A program made the translations under genes and the position numbers. A stretch of DNA of 64,000 nucleotides. Origin: Rubritepida flocculans DSM 14296 (GTDB lineage: Bacteria > Pseudomonadota > Alphaproteobacteria > Acetobacterales > Acetobacteraceae). The stretch lies in the NCBI RefSeq assembly GCF_000425365.1, contig NZ_AUDH01000008.1:62001-126000 (forward strand), read 5' to 3'. Shown one piece after another: positions 33,994 through 42,504 of the stretch. Within the stretch, counting starts at the first letter, position 1. Each line of letters begins with the position of its first letter. Below the pieces are notes generated by a model that was not told the DNA's origin, did not search any database, and was given only the letters and a program-made list of their open reading frames with translations.

Positions 33994-35325
33994 TCACACG
34001 GCGGCGCTGTGCCGCCCCGCGCCGCTGCCCAGCCGCGCGTCGAAGCAGGCGGCGACGTGGCGCAGGAAGGCGCGGGCCTCGTCGGGCACGGTCAGCCAGC
34101 TTCCGGCGATGCGCAGCAGCCCGTCCCGCTCCAGCGCCTGCAGCCCGGGCAGGGCGGTGGTGAGCACGGCGGCGGGCAGGGTGTCGAGGTCGAGGGCGAG
34201 GTCGCACATCACGCGCTCGATGGCCTCCCGGCGGATCGCGTCCTCGGCCGTCAGCGCGACGCCGCGCGCCACGGGCAGGCGGCCCGCCTCCACGGCCGCG
34301 ACATAGCCGCGCTCCTCGGGGATGTTCTGCGCATAGCCCTGGGGCGTGGCGCTGATGGCCGAGGCACCGAGGCCGAGCAGCATCGGCGCCTCGTCCGTCG
34401 TGTAGCCCTGGAAGTTGCGCCGGAGCCGGCCGGAGGCGGCGGCCTTGGCCATGGAATCCTCGGGCCGGGCGAAATGGTCGAGCCCGATGGGGACATAGCC
34501 CGCCGCGCGCAGCACCTCTCCGGCCGCGGCGGCCTGCGCCAGGCGTTCGTGCGCGCCCGGCAGTTCGGCCGTCTCGATGGCCTTCTGCACGGGCTTCATC
34601 CAGGGCACATGCGCATAGCCGAACACGGCCACGCGATCCGCCCCCAGCGCCGCGGCCAGCGCCGCGGTGGCGCGCACATGCGCCTCGGTCTGCCCCGGCA
34701 GCCCGTACATCATGTCGAGGTTGAGCCCGCCGATCCCGGCCTCGCGCAGCCGGCGCACGGCCTCGCGCACCACGGGCTCGGGCTGCACGCGGCCCATGCG
34801 GGCCTGCACCTCGGGGTTCGCGTCCTGCAGGCCGAGCGAGGCGCGCGAGAAGCCCTCGCGCGCCAGCACCGCCACCACATCCTCGGTCAGCGTGCGCGGA
34901 TCGAGCTCGACGCAGAGCTCCGCGTGGCGGGCGAAGGGGAAGAGCGTGCGTAGCCGCGCGAGCAGCGCGCCGAGCCGCGCCGCGCCCAGCGCGCTCGGCG
35001 TGCCGCCGCCCAGGTGCAGGTGCTGCACGATCCCGTCCGCCGGAAGCGCGAGGGCGAGCATCCGCGCCTCGCGATGCAGCGCCTCGGCGTAGCGCGCGAT
35101 GCGCTCCTCGCTGCGCGTCACCGCGGTGTGGCAGCCGCAATACCAGCAGAGCTCGTGGCAGAAGGGGATGTGGACGTAGAGCGAGAGGCGCTCGGCCGGC
35201 TTCATCCGCGCGAGCCAGCCGCGCCAGGCGCCCTCCTCCAGCGGGCCGAAATGCGGCGCCGTGGGGTAGCTCGTGTAGCGGGGCAGATTCGCCGTCGCGT
35301 AGGCGGAGAGGGCCTGGGTCTGCAT
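33994..35325 (-). CDS. hemN: Oxygen-independent coproporphyrinogen III dehydrogenase HemN
   Basis: Radical SAM enzyme of 443 residues that converts coproporphyrinogen III to protoporphyrinogen IX without oxygen, in the cytoplasm. The N-terminus has NLPRYTSYPTAPHF and the cluster motif C56-E-L-C60-W-Y-C63, followed by GCHT, and HLGGGTPS. The extended HemN-type motif and length (about 450) separate it from shorter HemW proteins, which lack this activity. A sequence matching half of the FNR consensus perfectly lies 35 bases upstream, suggesting low-oxygen induction. It is divergent from the dihydropyrimidinase-like gene. Confidence 0.92.
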   Translation of the reverse strand: MQTQALSAYATANLPRYTSYPTAPHFGPLEEGAWRGWLARMKPAERLSLYVHIPFCHELCWYCGCHTAVTRSEERIARYAEALHREARMLALALPADGIVQHLHLGGGTPSALGAARLGALLARLRTLFPFARHAELCVELDPRTLTEDVVAVLAREGFSRASLGLQDANPEVQARMGRVQPEPVVREAVRRLREAGIGGLNLDMMYGLPGQTEAHVRATAALAAALGADRVAVFGYAHVPWMKPVQKAIETAELPGAHERLAQAAAAGEVLRAAGYVPIGLDHFARPEDSMAKAAASGRLRRNFQGYTTDEAPMLLGLGASAISATPQGYAQNIPEERGYVAAVEAGRLPVARGVALTAEDAIRREAIERVMCDLALDLDTLPAAVLTTALPGLQALERDGLLRIAGSWLTVPDEARAFLRHVAACFDARLGSGAGRHSAAV

Positions 35326-35359
35326 GGCGCGACTCTGCCCCCGTGCCGGGCCGCTTGCC

Positions 35360-35373
35360 TTGCGCCCGATCAA
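35360..35373 (-). promoter_or_regulatory. Putative FNR/FnrL-type box upstream of hemN
   Basis: On the hemN strand the sequence reads TTGATCGGGCGCAA, against the consensus TTGAT-N4-ATCAA: the left half is perfect and the right half matches at three of five positions. It is centred about 41 bases upstream of the hemN ATG. Anaerobic control of hemN by FNR-like regulators is well known in related bacteria. A single imperfect site in 86 bases could be chance. Confidence 0.5.
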
Positions 35374-35410
35374 CCGGGAATGCTCGCGCGCAGCGAGGAA
35401 GGAATCCCCG

Positions 35411-36850
35411 ATGGCCGAAGTCGAGCTTGCGATCCGTGGCGGCGTGGTGGTGACGGCGGAGGGCATGCAGCGCGCCGATGTCGGCGTCAGCGGGGGGCGC
35501 GTGGTGGCGCTGGCGGAGAGCATCCGCGACGCCCGCCGCATCGTCGAGGCCGACGGGCTGTGGGTGATGCCGGGCGGGGTGGACAGCCACTGCCACATCG
35601 AGGAACCCCAGCCCGGCGGCGGCGCGAACGAGGAGAGCTTCGTCACCGCCTCGCGCTCGGCCTTCGCGGGCGGCACCACCTCGGCGGTCTGCTTCGTGCC
35701 GCAGTGGAAGGGCGGCGGGCTGCTGGAGCGCCTCGCGGACTACGAGGCCCGCGCCCGCCACGCCATGCTGGACCACAGCTTCCACCAGATCATCACCGAC
35801 CCCACGGAGCGCGTGATCGAGGAGGAGCTGCCGCAGGTGGTGGCGAAGGGCATCCGCTCGCTCAAGGTCTTCCTCACCTACGAGCCGCTGCACGTCAGCG
35901 ACGCCGAATACCTTCGCGTGCTGGCCGCGGCGCGCAAGCACCAGTGCCTCGTCACCGTGCATTGCGAGAACTACGACGCGATCAACTGGCGCATCCGGGC
36001 GCTGCTGGCGGCGGGCCTCACCGCGCCCAAATACCACGCCTGGGCCCGGCCGCCCGTGGTGGAGCGCGAGGCGACGCACCGCGCCATCGCGCTGGCGGAG
36101 CTGCTGGACCAGCCCATCCAGATCTTCCACGTGAGCTGCGCCGAGGCGGCCGAGGAGATCGCCCGCGCCCAGGCGCGCGGCGTGAAGGTCTGGGGCGAGA
36201 CCTGCCCGCAATACCTCACCCTCACCGCCGCCCACATGGACCGCCCGGGCTTCGAAGGCGCGAAGTTCATGTGCAGCCCCGCCCCGCGCGATGCGGCCGA
36301 GCACGAGCGGGTGTGGGAGATGATCCGCCGCGGCGTGCTAGACGTGGTGAGCAGCGACCATTGCGCCTTCAGCTTCGAGGGCCCGCATGGCAAGCGCCAG
36401 AACGGCACGGAGCGTTTCGACCTGGTGCCCAACGGCATCCCGGGCTTCGCCGCGCGCCTGCCGCTGCTGTTCAGCGAGGGCGTCTCCAAGGGGCGGCTGA
36501 CGCCCGAGCAGTTCGTGCGGCTCGGCTGCAGCAACCCCGCGAGGATGATGGGGCTCTGGCCGCGCAAGGGCGGCATCCACATCGGCGCGGATGCCGACAT
36601 CGCGCTCTGGGATCCCGCGCGCGAGCGGGTGCTGTCGAATGCGCTGATGCAGCACGCCATCGACTACACGCCCTATGAGGGCATGACGGTGAAGGGCTGG
36701 CCCGTGCGCGTCTTCCGCCGCGGCGAGGAGGTGATGCGCGAGGACGAGGTCACCGCCGCCCCCGGCAGCGGGCGCTTCCTGCCGCGCGCACCCTATCCGC
36801 TCATCGCGCCGCGGGGCGTGCTGCCCAACGGCTTTCCGGCCGCCGGCTGA
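35411..36850 (+). CDS. Dihydropyrimidinase/D-hydantoinase-like amidohydrolase
   Basis: Cyclic amidohydrolase of 479 residues with a binuclear metal site: H60 and H62 in VDSHCHIEEP, the carbamylated lysine K152 in SLKVFLTYE, further histidines in VTVHCEN and FHVSCAEA, and the Asp in VSSDHCAFS. These match the dihydropyrimidinase/hydantoinase family, which opens dihydrouracil, hydantoin or related rings. The ATG at 35411 is preceded by GAGGAAGGA. A Bug receptor gene follows after 68 bases on the same strand and may supply the substrate. No beta-ureidopropionase gene is adjacent. Confidence 0.88.
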   Translation: MAEVELAIRGGVVVTAEGMQRADVGVSGGRVVALAESIRDARRIVEADGLWVMPGGVDSHCHIEEPQPGGGANEESFVTASRSAFAGGTTSAVCFVPQWKGGGLLERLADYEARARHAMLDHSFHQIITDPTERVIEEELPQVVAKGIRSLKVFLTYEPLHVSDAEYLRVLAAARKHQCLVTVHCENYDAINWRIRALLAAGLTAPKYHAWARPPVVEREATHRAIALAELLDQPIQIFHVSCAEAAEEIARAQARGVKVWGETCPQYLTLTAAHMDRPGFEGAKFMCSPAPRDAAEHERVWEMIRRGVLDVVSSDHCAFSFEGPHGKRQNGTERFDLVPNGIPGFAARLPLLFSEGVSKGRLTPEQFVRLGCSNPARMMGLWPRKGGIHIGADADIALWDPARERVLSNALMQHAIDYTPYEGMTVKGWPVRVFRRGEEVMREDEVTAAPGSGRFLPRAPYPLIAPRGVLPNGFPAAG

Positions 36851-36918
36851 GGCTCGGCGGTGGACGCGGGCCCGCCGCTTTGATTAGCTGTCACGAAACG
36901 GACAGGGAGTCTGGGCTG

Positions 36919-37884
36919 ATGAAGAGGCGGGAACTCATCGCCGCGGGGGCCGTGCTCGGCCTCGCGGCGCCGGCGCTGGCGCAGGGCGGCTGGCCGCAAC
37001 GCGGGGTGCGCGTGATCGTGCCCTTCGCCCCGGGCGGGTCGGTGGACACCATGGCGCGGCTCACCGCGCAGAAGCTGCAGGACAGGCTGGGCCAGCCCTT
37101 CGTGGTGGAGAACCGCGCCGGCGGCAACGGCGCGGTGGGCGGCATCGCGGTGGCGCAGGCGCCGGCCGATGGGCACACGCTCTGCTTCTCGGCCAGCGTG
37201 CAGACGCTCGCGCGCCTCGTCATGCGCAACCCGGGCTATGACCCGATCACCGACCTCGACCCGATCGCGCGCGTGGGGCAGGGGCCGCTGCTGCTCATCA
37301 TGGCGCCGCAGCGCCCGCAGACCACGCTGCAAGAGGTGGTGGCCGCCATCCGCGCCAACCCGCGCGACTGGTCCTTCGCCACCTCGGCGCTGGGCGCGGC
37401 GGGGCATCTCGCCACGGTGGAGTTCATCCGCCAGATCGGGGTGGATGTGCCCATCGTCTCCTATCGCGGCACCGCCCCCGCGCTGGCCGACCTGTTCACG
37501 GACCGCGTGCAGCTCATCTTCGACCCGATGCTCGCCACGCTGCCGCCGGTGCGGGCGAACCGGGTGAAGCCCATCGCCATCACCTCCGGCCGGCGCAGCC
37601 CGGCCGCGCCCGAAGTGCCGACCACTGCCGAGGGCGGCATGCCCTCGGTGGATCTGCAATCCTGGTGGGGCTACTGGGGCCCGCGCAACACGCCCGAGGA
37701 GGTGAAGGCCCGCATGGGCGAGGCGCTGCGCGCCATCATGGCCGAGCCGGACGTGACGGAGCGCACCACCTCGCTCGGCATCGAGGCGCTGTTCGAGGGC
37801 GCGCCCCAGTTCGCCCAGTTCATCCGGCGCGATTTCGAGCGCACGCAGGAGCTGCTGCGCATCGCCAACTTCCAGCCCGAGTGA
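36919..37884 (+). CDS. Bug/TctC-family periplasmic solute receptor
   Basis: Exported receptor of 321 residues with signal peptide MKRRELIAAGAVLGLAAPAL, the family opening WPQRGVRVIVPFAPGGSVD and ENRAGGNGAVGG. It is an orphan receptor, since no tctAB is next to it. The ATG at 36919 was preferred over an earlier in-frame start because it begins the signal peptide. It lies downstream of the dihydropyrimidinase-like gene, so a cyclic amide or its carboxylate product is a plausible ligand. Its TGA forms the left end of repeat copy C. Confidence 0.9.
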   Translation: MKRRELIAAGAVLGLAAPALAQGGWPQRGVRVIVPFAPGGSVDTMARLTAQKLQDRLGQPFVVENRAGGNGAVGGIAVAQAPADGHTLCFSASVQTLARLVMRNPGYDPITDLDPIARVGQGPLLLIMAPQRPQTTLQEVVAAIRANPRDWSFATSALGAAGHLATVEFIRQIGVDVPIVSYRGTAPALADLFTDRVQLIFDPMLATLPPVRANRVKPIAITSGRRSPAAPEVPTTAEGGMPSVDLQSWWGYWGPRNTPEEVKARMGEALRAIMAEPDVTERTTSLGIEALFEGAPQFAQFIRRDFERTQELLRIANFQPE

Positions 37885-37970
37885 TGCGGCCGGCCGAATG
37901 GCCGGACGTATCATGCCAGCGGCCGCGCCGCCTTCTCGGGAGTCACGGCAAGCAGCCGCTGGCATGATCA
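37882..37970 (+). repeat. Composite palindromic intergenic repeat, copy C
   Basis: Short copy between two convergent genes. It starts with the TGA of the Bug receptor and ends with the stop (TCA on this strand) of the aminotransferase. It has the outer hairpin at 37882-37913 and the inner 12-bp perfect inverted repeat CATGCCAGCGGC (37912-37923) with GCCGCTGGCATG (37955-37966), and lacks the central spacer. A bidirectional terminator role fits this position. Confidence 0.85.
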
Positions 37971-39122
37971 GCCGAAGCGCAGCCGCGTGGCGAGCTCCGC
38001 AAGCCGCGCGGCCTCGGCATTGGCGAAGGCGAGGCGCAGATGGCGTTCCTGCCCCGGCCCGAAGAAGGGGCCGGGCAGCGTCATCACGCCTTGCTCGGCG
38101 GCCAGGCGCTCGGCGGCGGCGAGCGCATCGGGCGCGCCCTCGGGCAGGCGCAGATAGGCGAAATAGGCGCCCATCGCATCGAGCCGCATCCCGCTGAGCG
38201 CGGCGCGGCAGGCGCTCGCGCGGCCTTCCATGATGGCGCGGTTGCCCGCGCGCCACTCCCGCAGCGCCGCGATGGCCCAGGCCAGCACGCGCTGGGCCGG
38301 ACGGGCGGGGCAGATCTGCAGCGTGTCGAGGGCTTTCGCGAGCTGCGCCTGGAAGGCCTCGCCCGCCACCACCGCGCCGAGCCGGTGGCCTGGCACGCAA
38401 TAGGCCTTCGAGAAGCTGTAGAGCTGGACCAGATACTCGGGCCAGGCCTCCGCATCGGCGAAGAGGCCGTGCGGCGCGCCCGCCCCTTCGGGCAGGAAGT
38501 CGCGGTAGGTCTCGTCCAGCATCAGCCAGAGGCCGCGCCGGCGCGCGAGCGCCGCGAAGGCGTGGATCAGCGCGGGCGGATAGATCGCGCCCGTGGGGTT
38601 GTTGGGCGTGACCAGCAGGATGGCGCGGCTGCGCGCATCGACCAGCGCCTCGGCGCGCCCGGGGTCGGGGAGAAACCCGTCCTCGGCGCGGCAGGGCAGG
38701 GGGCGCGGCTCCACGCCCGCCATGTGCAGCGCCATGGCGTGGTTGAAGTACCAGGGCGTGGGGATGAGGATGTTGTCGCCCGGCGCGGCGACCACCTTCG
38801 CCGCCATGGCGAAGGCGAGGTTGCAGCCGGCGGTGATCGCCACCTCGGCGGGGCGGAGGGGCGCGCCATAGACCTCCGCGAGGTCCGCCGCCAGCGCCTC
38901 GCGCAGCGGGGCGTCCCCGGCGATGGGGCCATAGCCCGCGAGCGCGCGATCGGCGGCCGCCTCGCCGAGACGGGCCAGCAGCTCGGGGTGCGGCGGATAG
39001 CCCGGCACGGCCTGGGTGAGGTCGAGCGCGGGGCCGTGCCGCCCGTCATAGCGCGCCGCCCAGGCGCGCGCGGCGGGAATGGGCGGATCGGGCGTGGCGA
39101 GGATGGTGGGCGCGAAGGGCAT
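37968..39122 (-). CDS. Class I/II pyridoxal-phosphate aminotransferase
   Basis: PLP enzyme of 384 residues with TPNNPTGAIY near 172-181, LMLDETYRDF (cofactor Asp) and the Schiff-base lysine K239 in YSFSKAYCVPGHRLG, plus a C-terminal LRLAFAN with the carboxylate-binding Arg. It transfers an amino group between an amino acid and a 2-oxo acid; substrate cannot be assigned. The ATG overlaps the stop of the AlkA-type glycosylase gene by one base, so the two would be co-transcribed. Its stop lies in the right end of repeat copy C. Confidence 0.88.
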   Translation of the reverse strand: MPFAPTILATPDPPIPAARAWAARYDGRHGPALDLTQAVPGYPPHPELLARLGEAAADRALAGYGPIAGDAPLREALAADLAEVYGAPLRPAEVAITAGCNLAFAMAAKVVAAPGDNILIPTPWYFNHAMALHMAGVEPRPLPCRAEDGFLPDPGRAEALVDARSRAILLVTPNNPTGAIYPPALIHAFAALARRRGLWLMLDETYRDFLPEGAGAPHGLFADAEAWPEYLVQLYSFSKAYCVPGHRLGAVVAGEAFQAQLAKALDTLQICPARPAQRVLAWAIAALREWRAGNRAIMEGRASACRAALSGMRLDAMGAYFAYLRLPEGAPDALAAAERLAAEQGVMTLPGPFFGPGQERHLRLAFANAEAARLAELATRLRFG

Positions 39123-39752
39123 CAGGGGTCCTCGACGAGGGGGCGGCCGGTGACGTGCCGCCAGTGGTGCCACAGAAGCCGCGCCGCAAGAGACCGCGCG
39201 GGCGACCACGCCGCGGCCATGGCGGCCAGCGCGCGCGGCGCGGGGCGGGCGGGCAGGGCGAAGAGGTGTTGCGTGGCATTGGCCAGCGCGATGTCGCCGC
39301 TCGGGAAGATGTCGGGCCGCTGCTCGGCGAAGAGCAGATGCACGTCGGCCGTCCAGGGGCCGAGGCCGCGCAGGGCGCAGAGCATCGCCACCGCCGCCTC
39401 GTCCTCCGCGCGGGCCAGCGCGGCGAAGTCCAGCGCGCCCTCGAGGCAGGCGCGGGCCAGCGCGCGCGCATGGGCGGCCTTGGGGCGCGAGAGGCCGGCC
39501 GCCCCGCAGAGCGCCGCATCGTCGAGCGCGAGCAGCCCCTCGGGCGTGAGCGCGCCGGGCAGGGCGCTGAGCCGCCGCCAGATCGCGCCCGCCGCCTGGT
39601 TGCTGATCTGCTGGCCGCAGATCGTCCGCAGCAGTCCCGGAAAGCCGCGCGGGCGCGTGCGCCAGGGCAGCGGCCCCGCCTGCGCCTCGATCGCGGCGAA
39701 GCGGGGCTCGCGCGCGAAGAGCAGCGCGCGCGGCGGCGAGGTCTGCGGTCAT
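39122..39752 (-). pseudogene. AlkA-type DNA-3-methyladenine glycosylase, frameshifted near the start
   Basis: HhH-GPD glycosylase that would excise alkylated bases. In one frame, codons from 39748 to 39122 read continuously through family motifs: GFPGLLRTICGQQISNQAAG, the helix-hairpin-helix LRGLGPWTADVHLLFAEQ and catalytic Asp in FPSGDIALANA. That frame has no ATG, GTG or TTG upstream of a GTG at 39391, which would delete half the fold. The natural ATG at 39750-39752 (MTADLAAAR) is in another frame. The frames meet in the (GC)n tract at about 39724-39732; one extra GC would restore a 210-residue protein. This is slippage in the genome, or a sequencing error. Confidence 0.75.
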
Positions 39753-39830
39753 CGCCCTCCTTCTAGCGCCGGTGCGGGGCTTGCACAGGCCCGCCGCGGG
39801 CCGCACCCTGCGCGCAGCACGGAGGAACGC

Positions 39831-40535
39831 ATGGTGCAACGCCCCTACACCCAGGCCGATCTCGACGCGCTCTGCGCCTGGGACACGCCGACCATCTGCA
39901 ACGCGCTGGAGCTCGTCGTCCCCGCCCGCCGCGGCCATGGCTTCACGGTGCGGCCCTTCACCTGCGCGCATCCTTCCATGCCGCCCATCTGCGGGCCCGC
40001 GCGGGTGGGCACGATCCGCGCCGCCCACCCCTCGGGCCGAAGCAAGGAGGCCGACCGCGCCGCGCGCATCGGCTGGTACGAGTACGTGGCGAACAGCGAC
40101 ATGCCCACCGTCGTGGTGCTGCAGGACCTCGACGACGTGCCGGGCACGGGCGCCTTCTGGGGCGAGGTGAACACCGCCGTCCACAAGGGGCTGAAGGCGC
40201 TGGGCTGCGTCACCAACGGCTCGATCCGCGACCTCGACATGGTGGCGCCGGGCTTCCAGCTCCTGGGCGTGGTGAATCCCTCGCACGCCTACGTCCACAT
40301 CGTGGACTGGGGCCGGCCGGTCAGCGTGCACGGCATGCTGGTGCATCACGACGAGGTGGTGCACGCCGACCGGCACGGCGCGGTGGTGATCCCCGCCGAG
40401 GCGGTGAAGGCCATCCCCGCCGCGATAGACCTGCTCAGCCGCAAGGAGGCGGTGATCCTCGAGATGGCGCGGCGGCCCGATTTCGACATCGGCAAGCTGC
40501 GCGACGCGCTGGCGAAGTCCGACGAGATCCACTGA
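39831..40535 (+). CDS. RraA/HMG aldolase family protein
   Basis: Protein of 234 residues in the RraA-like family, with LCAWDTPTICNALELV at the N-terminus and the phosphate- and metal-binding strand LGCVTNGSIRDLD, followed by HADRHGAVVIP. Family members include 4-hydroxy-4-methyl-2-oxoglutarate/oxaloacetate aldolases with a divalent metal, and RNase E inhibitors. The RD pair that positions the metal is kept, so aldolase or decarboxylase activity is likelier. GGAGGAA precedes the ATG. A thioesterase gene follows after 12 bases, suggesting a small catabolic operon. Confidence 0.85.
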   Translation: MVQRPYTQADLDALCAWDTPTICNALELVVPARRGHGFTVRPFTCAHPSMPPICGPARVGTIRAAHPSGRSKEADRAARIGWYEYVANSDMPTVVVLQDLDDVPGTGAFWGEVNTAVHKGLKALGCVTNGSIRDLDMVAPGFQLLGVVNPSHAYVHIVDWGRPVSVHGMLVHHDEVVHADRHGAVVIPAEAVKAIPAAIDLLSRKEAVILEMARRPDFDIGKLRDALAKSDEIH

Positions 40536-40547
40536 CGGCCGCGCGCC

Positions 40548-41045
40548 ATGCCCTTCGTCGAGGACGGCCCGGCCCCGCGCATCGAGGAAGGCTGGTTCCG
40601 CTGGGACCGGCCGCTCGCGGCGGTGAAGCCCGAATGGGTGGACGGCTACCGCCACCTCAACATGGGCTACTACCTCGTCGCCTATGATCTGCAGACCGAC
40701 CGGCTCTGGCCGCATATCGGCCTGGGCGCGGGGCTGCGCGAAGCGGGGCTCGGCACCTTCGCCGCCGAGGCCTGGCTCGACTACCAGCGCGAGATGACGG
40801 AGGCCATGCCCATCGGCGCCGAGAGCATGGTGCTGGCCGCCGACGAGAAGCGCCTGCTGGTGCGCCACCGCATGTTCCATTTCGAGCAAGGCTGGACGGC
40901 CTCGGAGCATGAGGTGCTCTACCTCTGCGTGGACCTCGGCATCCGCCGCGTCACCCCCTGGCCCGAGGCGCTGCGCGAGAGGCTGAGCGGCCTCGCCACC
41001 GGCGCGCCGCCCCGGCGTCTCGCGCTCAGGCGGCGCGGCGCCTGA
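40548..41045 (+). CDS. Hot-dog thioesterase family protein
   Basis: Protein of 165 residues with a 4-hydroxybenzoyl-CoA thioesterase-type hot-dog fold: VKPEWVDGYRHLNMGYYLVA carries the Asp (D36) and the HLNMGYY helix start typical of the family. It would hydrolyse an acyl-CoA. Similar proteins accompany carnitine and short-chain acyl-CoA metabolism. It is 12 bases downstream of the RraA-family gene and its 3' end overlaps convergent tctA by 20 bases. Confidence 0.8.
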   Translation: MPFVEDGPAPRIEEGWFRWDRPLAAVKPEWVDGYRHLNMGYYLVAYDLQTDRLWPHIGLGAGLREAGLGTFAAEAWLDYQREMTEAMPIGAESMVLAADEKRLLVRHRMFHFEQGWTASEHEVLYLCVDLGIRRVTPWPEALRERLSGLATGAPPRRLALRRRGA

Positions 41046-42504
41046 ACAGCGGCCAGAGCAGGGCGGCCGCCGTCATCGCCCAGAGCGCGAGGGAGACGGG
41101 CGAGTGTAGCAGGGCGAGCACTTCCCCGTCCGAGAGCGCGAGGGCGCGGCGGAGATTGTCCTCCAGCATGCGCCCCAGCACGAAGCCGAGCACGATGGGC
41201 ACGAGCGGCACGCCGAGCTTGCGCAGCCACCAGCCCAGAACCCCGAAGCCCAGCGCCAGCAGCAGGTCGAAGGCGGAGTTGGACACCGCATAGACGCCCG
41301 CGAAGGAGAGCGCGAGCACGCCCGGGTAGAGCACCGAGGCCGGCACCAGCAGCAGCCGCGCGAACAGGCCGACGAGCGGCAGGTTCAGCAGCAGCAGCAT
41401 GGCGTTGCCGATGTACATGGAGGCGATGAGGCCCCAGGCCACCTCGGGCCGCTGCGCGAACAGCAGGGGGCCCGGCGTGATCGAGTACATCAGCAGCGCG
41501 CCGAGCAGCACCGCCGTGGTGCCCGAGCCCGGGATGCCGAGCGAGAGCATGGGCACGAGATTGCCGATCTGCGCCGCGTTGTCGGCCGTCTCGGGCGCGG
41601 CGACTCCGCGCAGATCGCCCTGGCCGAATCTCCCGTCCGTGCCGTGCATCCGCTTCTCCGCGGTGTAGGAGAGGGCGCTGGCCACCGAGGCGCCCGCCCC
41701 CGGCAGCACGCCGATGACGAAGCCGATGCCCGTGGCGCGCAGCATGGCGGGCAGGCAGGCCGCGAGCTCGCGCAGCGACAGCCCCCGCCCGCCGCCCAGC
41801 TTCGCCGCCTCGGCGCGCACGCGCTGCTCGGCCAGCAGCAGGATTTCGCCGATGGCGAAGAGGCCGATGGCGAGCACGGTGAACTCCACGCCGCCCAGCA
41901 GCTCGAGGGAGCCCAGGGTGAAGCGCTCCACCCCCGTCCCGGAATCCACGCCCACCAGCGCGAGCAGCACGCCGAGGCAGCCCGCCGCCCAGGCCTTGGG
42001 GGCGGGCGCGTCGCTGACCGCGCCGAGCAGCGAGAGGGCGAAGGCGATCAGCGCCACATAATCCGCCGGCGAGAAGGCCACCGCCACCCGGGCGAGCGGG
42101 ACGGAGAGGAAGGTCATCAGCACCACGGAGAGCGTGGCGCCCAGGAAGCTGCCGACGCCCGAGACCGCCAGCGCCGCCGCCCCGCGCCCCTGCCTGGCGA
42201 GCGGGTGCCCGTCGAGGGTGGTCAGCACGGCCGAGGGCTCGCCCGGCATGTTGAGCAGGATCGCGGTGATGCGCCCGCCATAGCCCGAGCCGTAATAGAC
42301 GGCGGCGAGCAGGATCAGCGCCGATTCCGGCGGCAGCTTCAGCGCGAGGCAGAAGGGCAGCAGCAGCGCGATGGCGTTGAGCGGCCCGATGCCCGGCAGC
42401 ACGCCGATGGCCGTGCCGATCACGCAGCCGATCAGCGCGAGGGCGAGGTTGTGCGGCGCGAGCGCCACCGCGAATCCGCCGCCCAGCGCGGCCAGCGCCT
42501 CCAT
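41026..42504 (-). CDS. tctA: Tripartite tricarboxylate transporter large permease TctA
   Basis: Inner-membrane protein of 492 residues with about 11-12 hydrophobic segments and the TctA signatures GVLPGIGPLNAIALLLPF, YYGSGYGGRITAILLNMPGE and GFVIGVLPGAGASVAS. It is the transport channel of a secondary tripartite carboxylate carrier and acts with TctB and the TctC receptor encoded upstream. Its ATG overlaps the tctB stop by one base. The substrate is unknown; citrate-like carboxylates or aromatic acids are usual. Confidence 0.92.
   Translation of the reverse strand: MEALAALGGGFAVALAPHNLALALIGCVIGTAIGVLPGIGPLNAIALLLPFCLALKLPPESALILLAAVYYGSGYGGRITAILLNMPGEPSAVLTTLDGHPLARQGRGAAALAVSGVGSFLGATLSVVLMTFLSVPLARVAVAFSPADYVALIAFALSLLGAVSDAPAPKAWAAGCLGVLLALVGVDSGTGVERFTLGSLELLGGVEFTVLAIGLFAIGEILLLAEQRVRAEAAKLGGGRGLSLRELAACLPAMLRATGIGFVIGVLPGAGASVASALSYTAEKRMHGTDGRFGQGDLRGVAAPETADNAAQIGNLVPMLSLGIPGSGTTAVLLGALLMYSITPGPLLFAQRPEVAWGLIASMYIGNAMLLLLNLPLVGLFARLLLVPASVLYPGVLALSFAGVYAVSNSAFDLLLALGFGVLGWWLRKLGVPLVPIVLGFVLGRMLEDNLRRALALSDGEVLALLHSPVSLALWAMTAAALLWPLFRRRAA

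Noticed and set aside
36889-36904. Dyad TGTCACGAAACGGACA upstream of the Bug receptor gene
   Set aside because: Only the outer four bases of each arm pair; too weak to call an operator.
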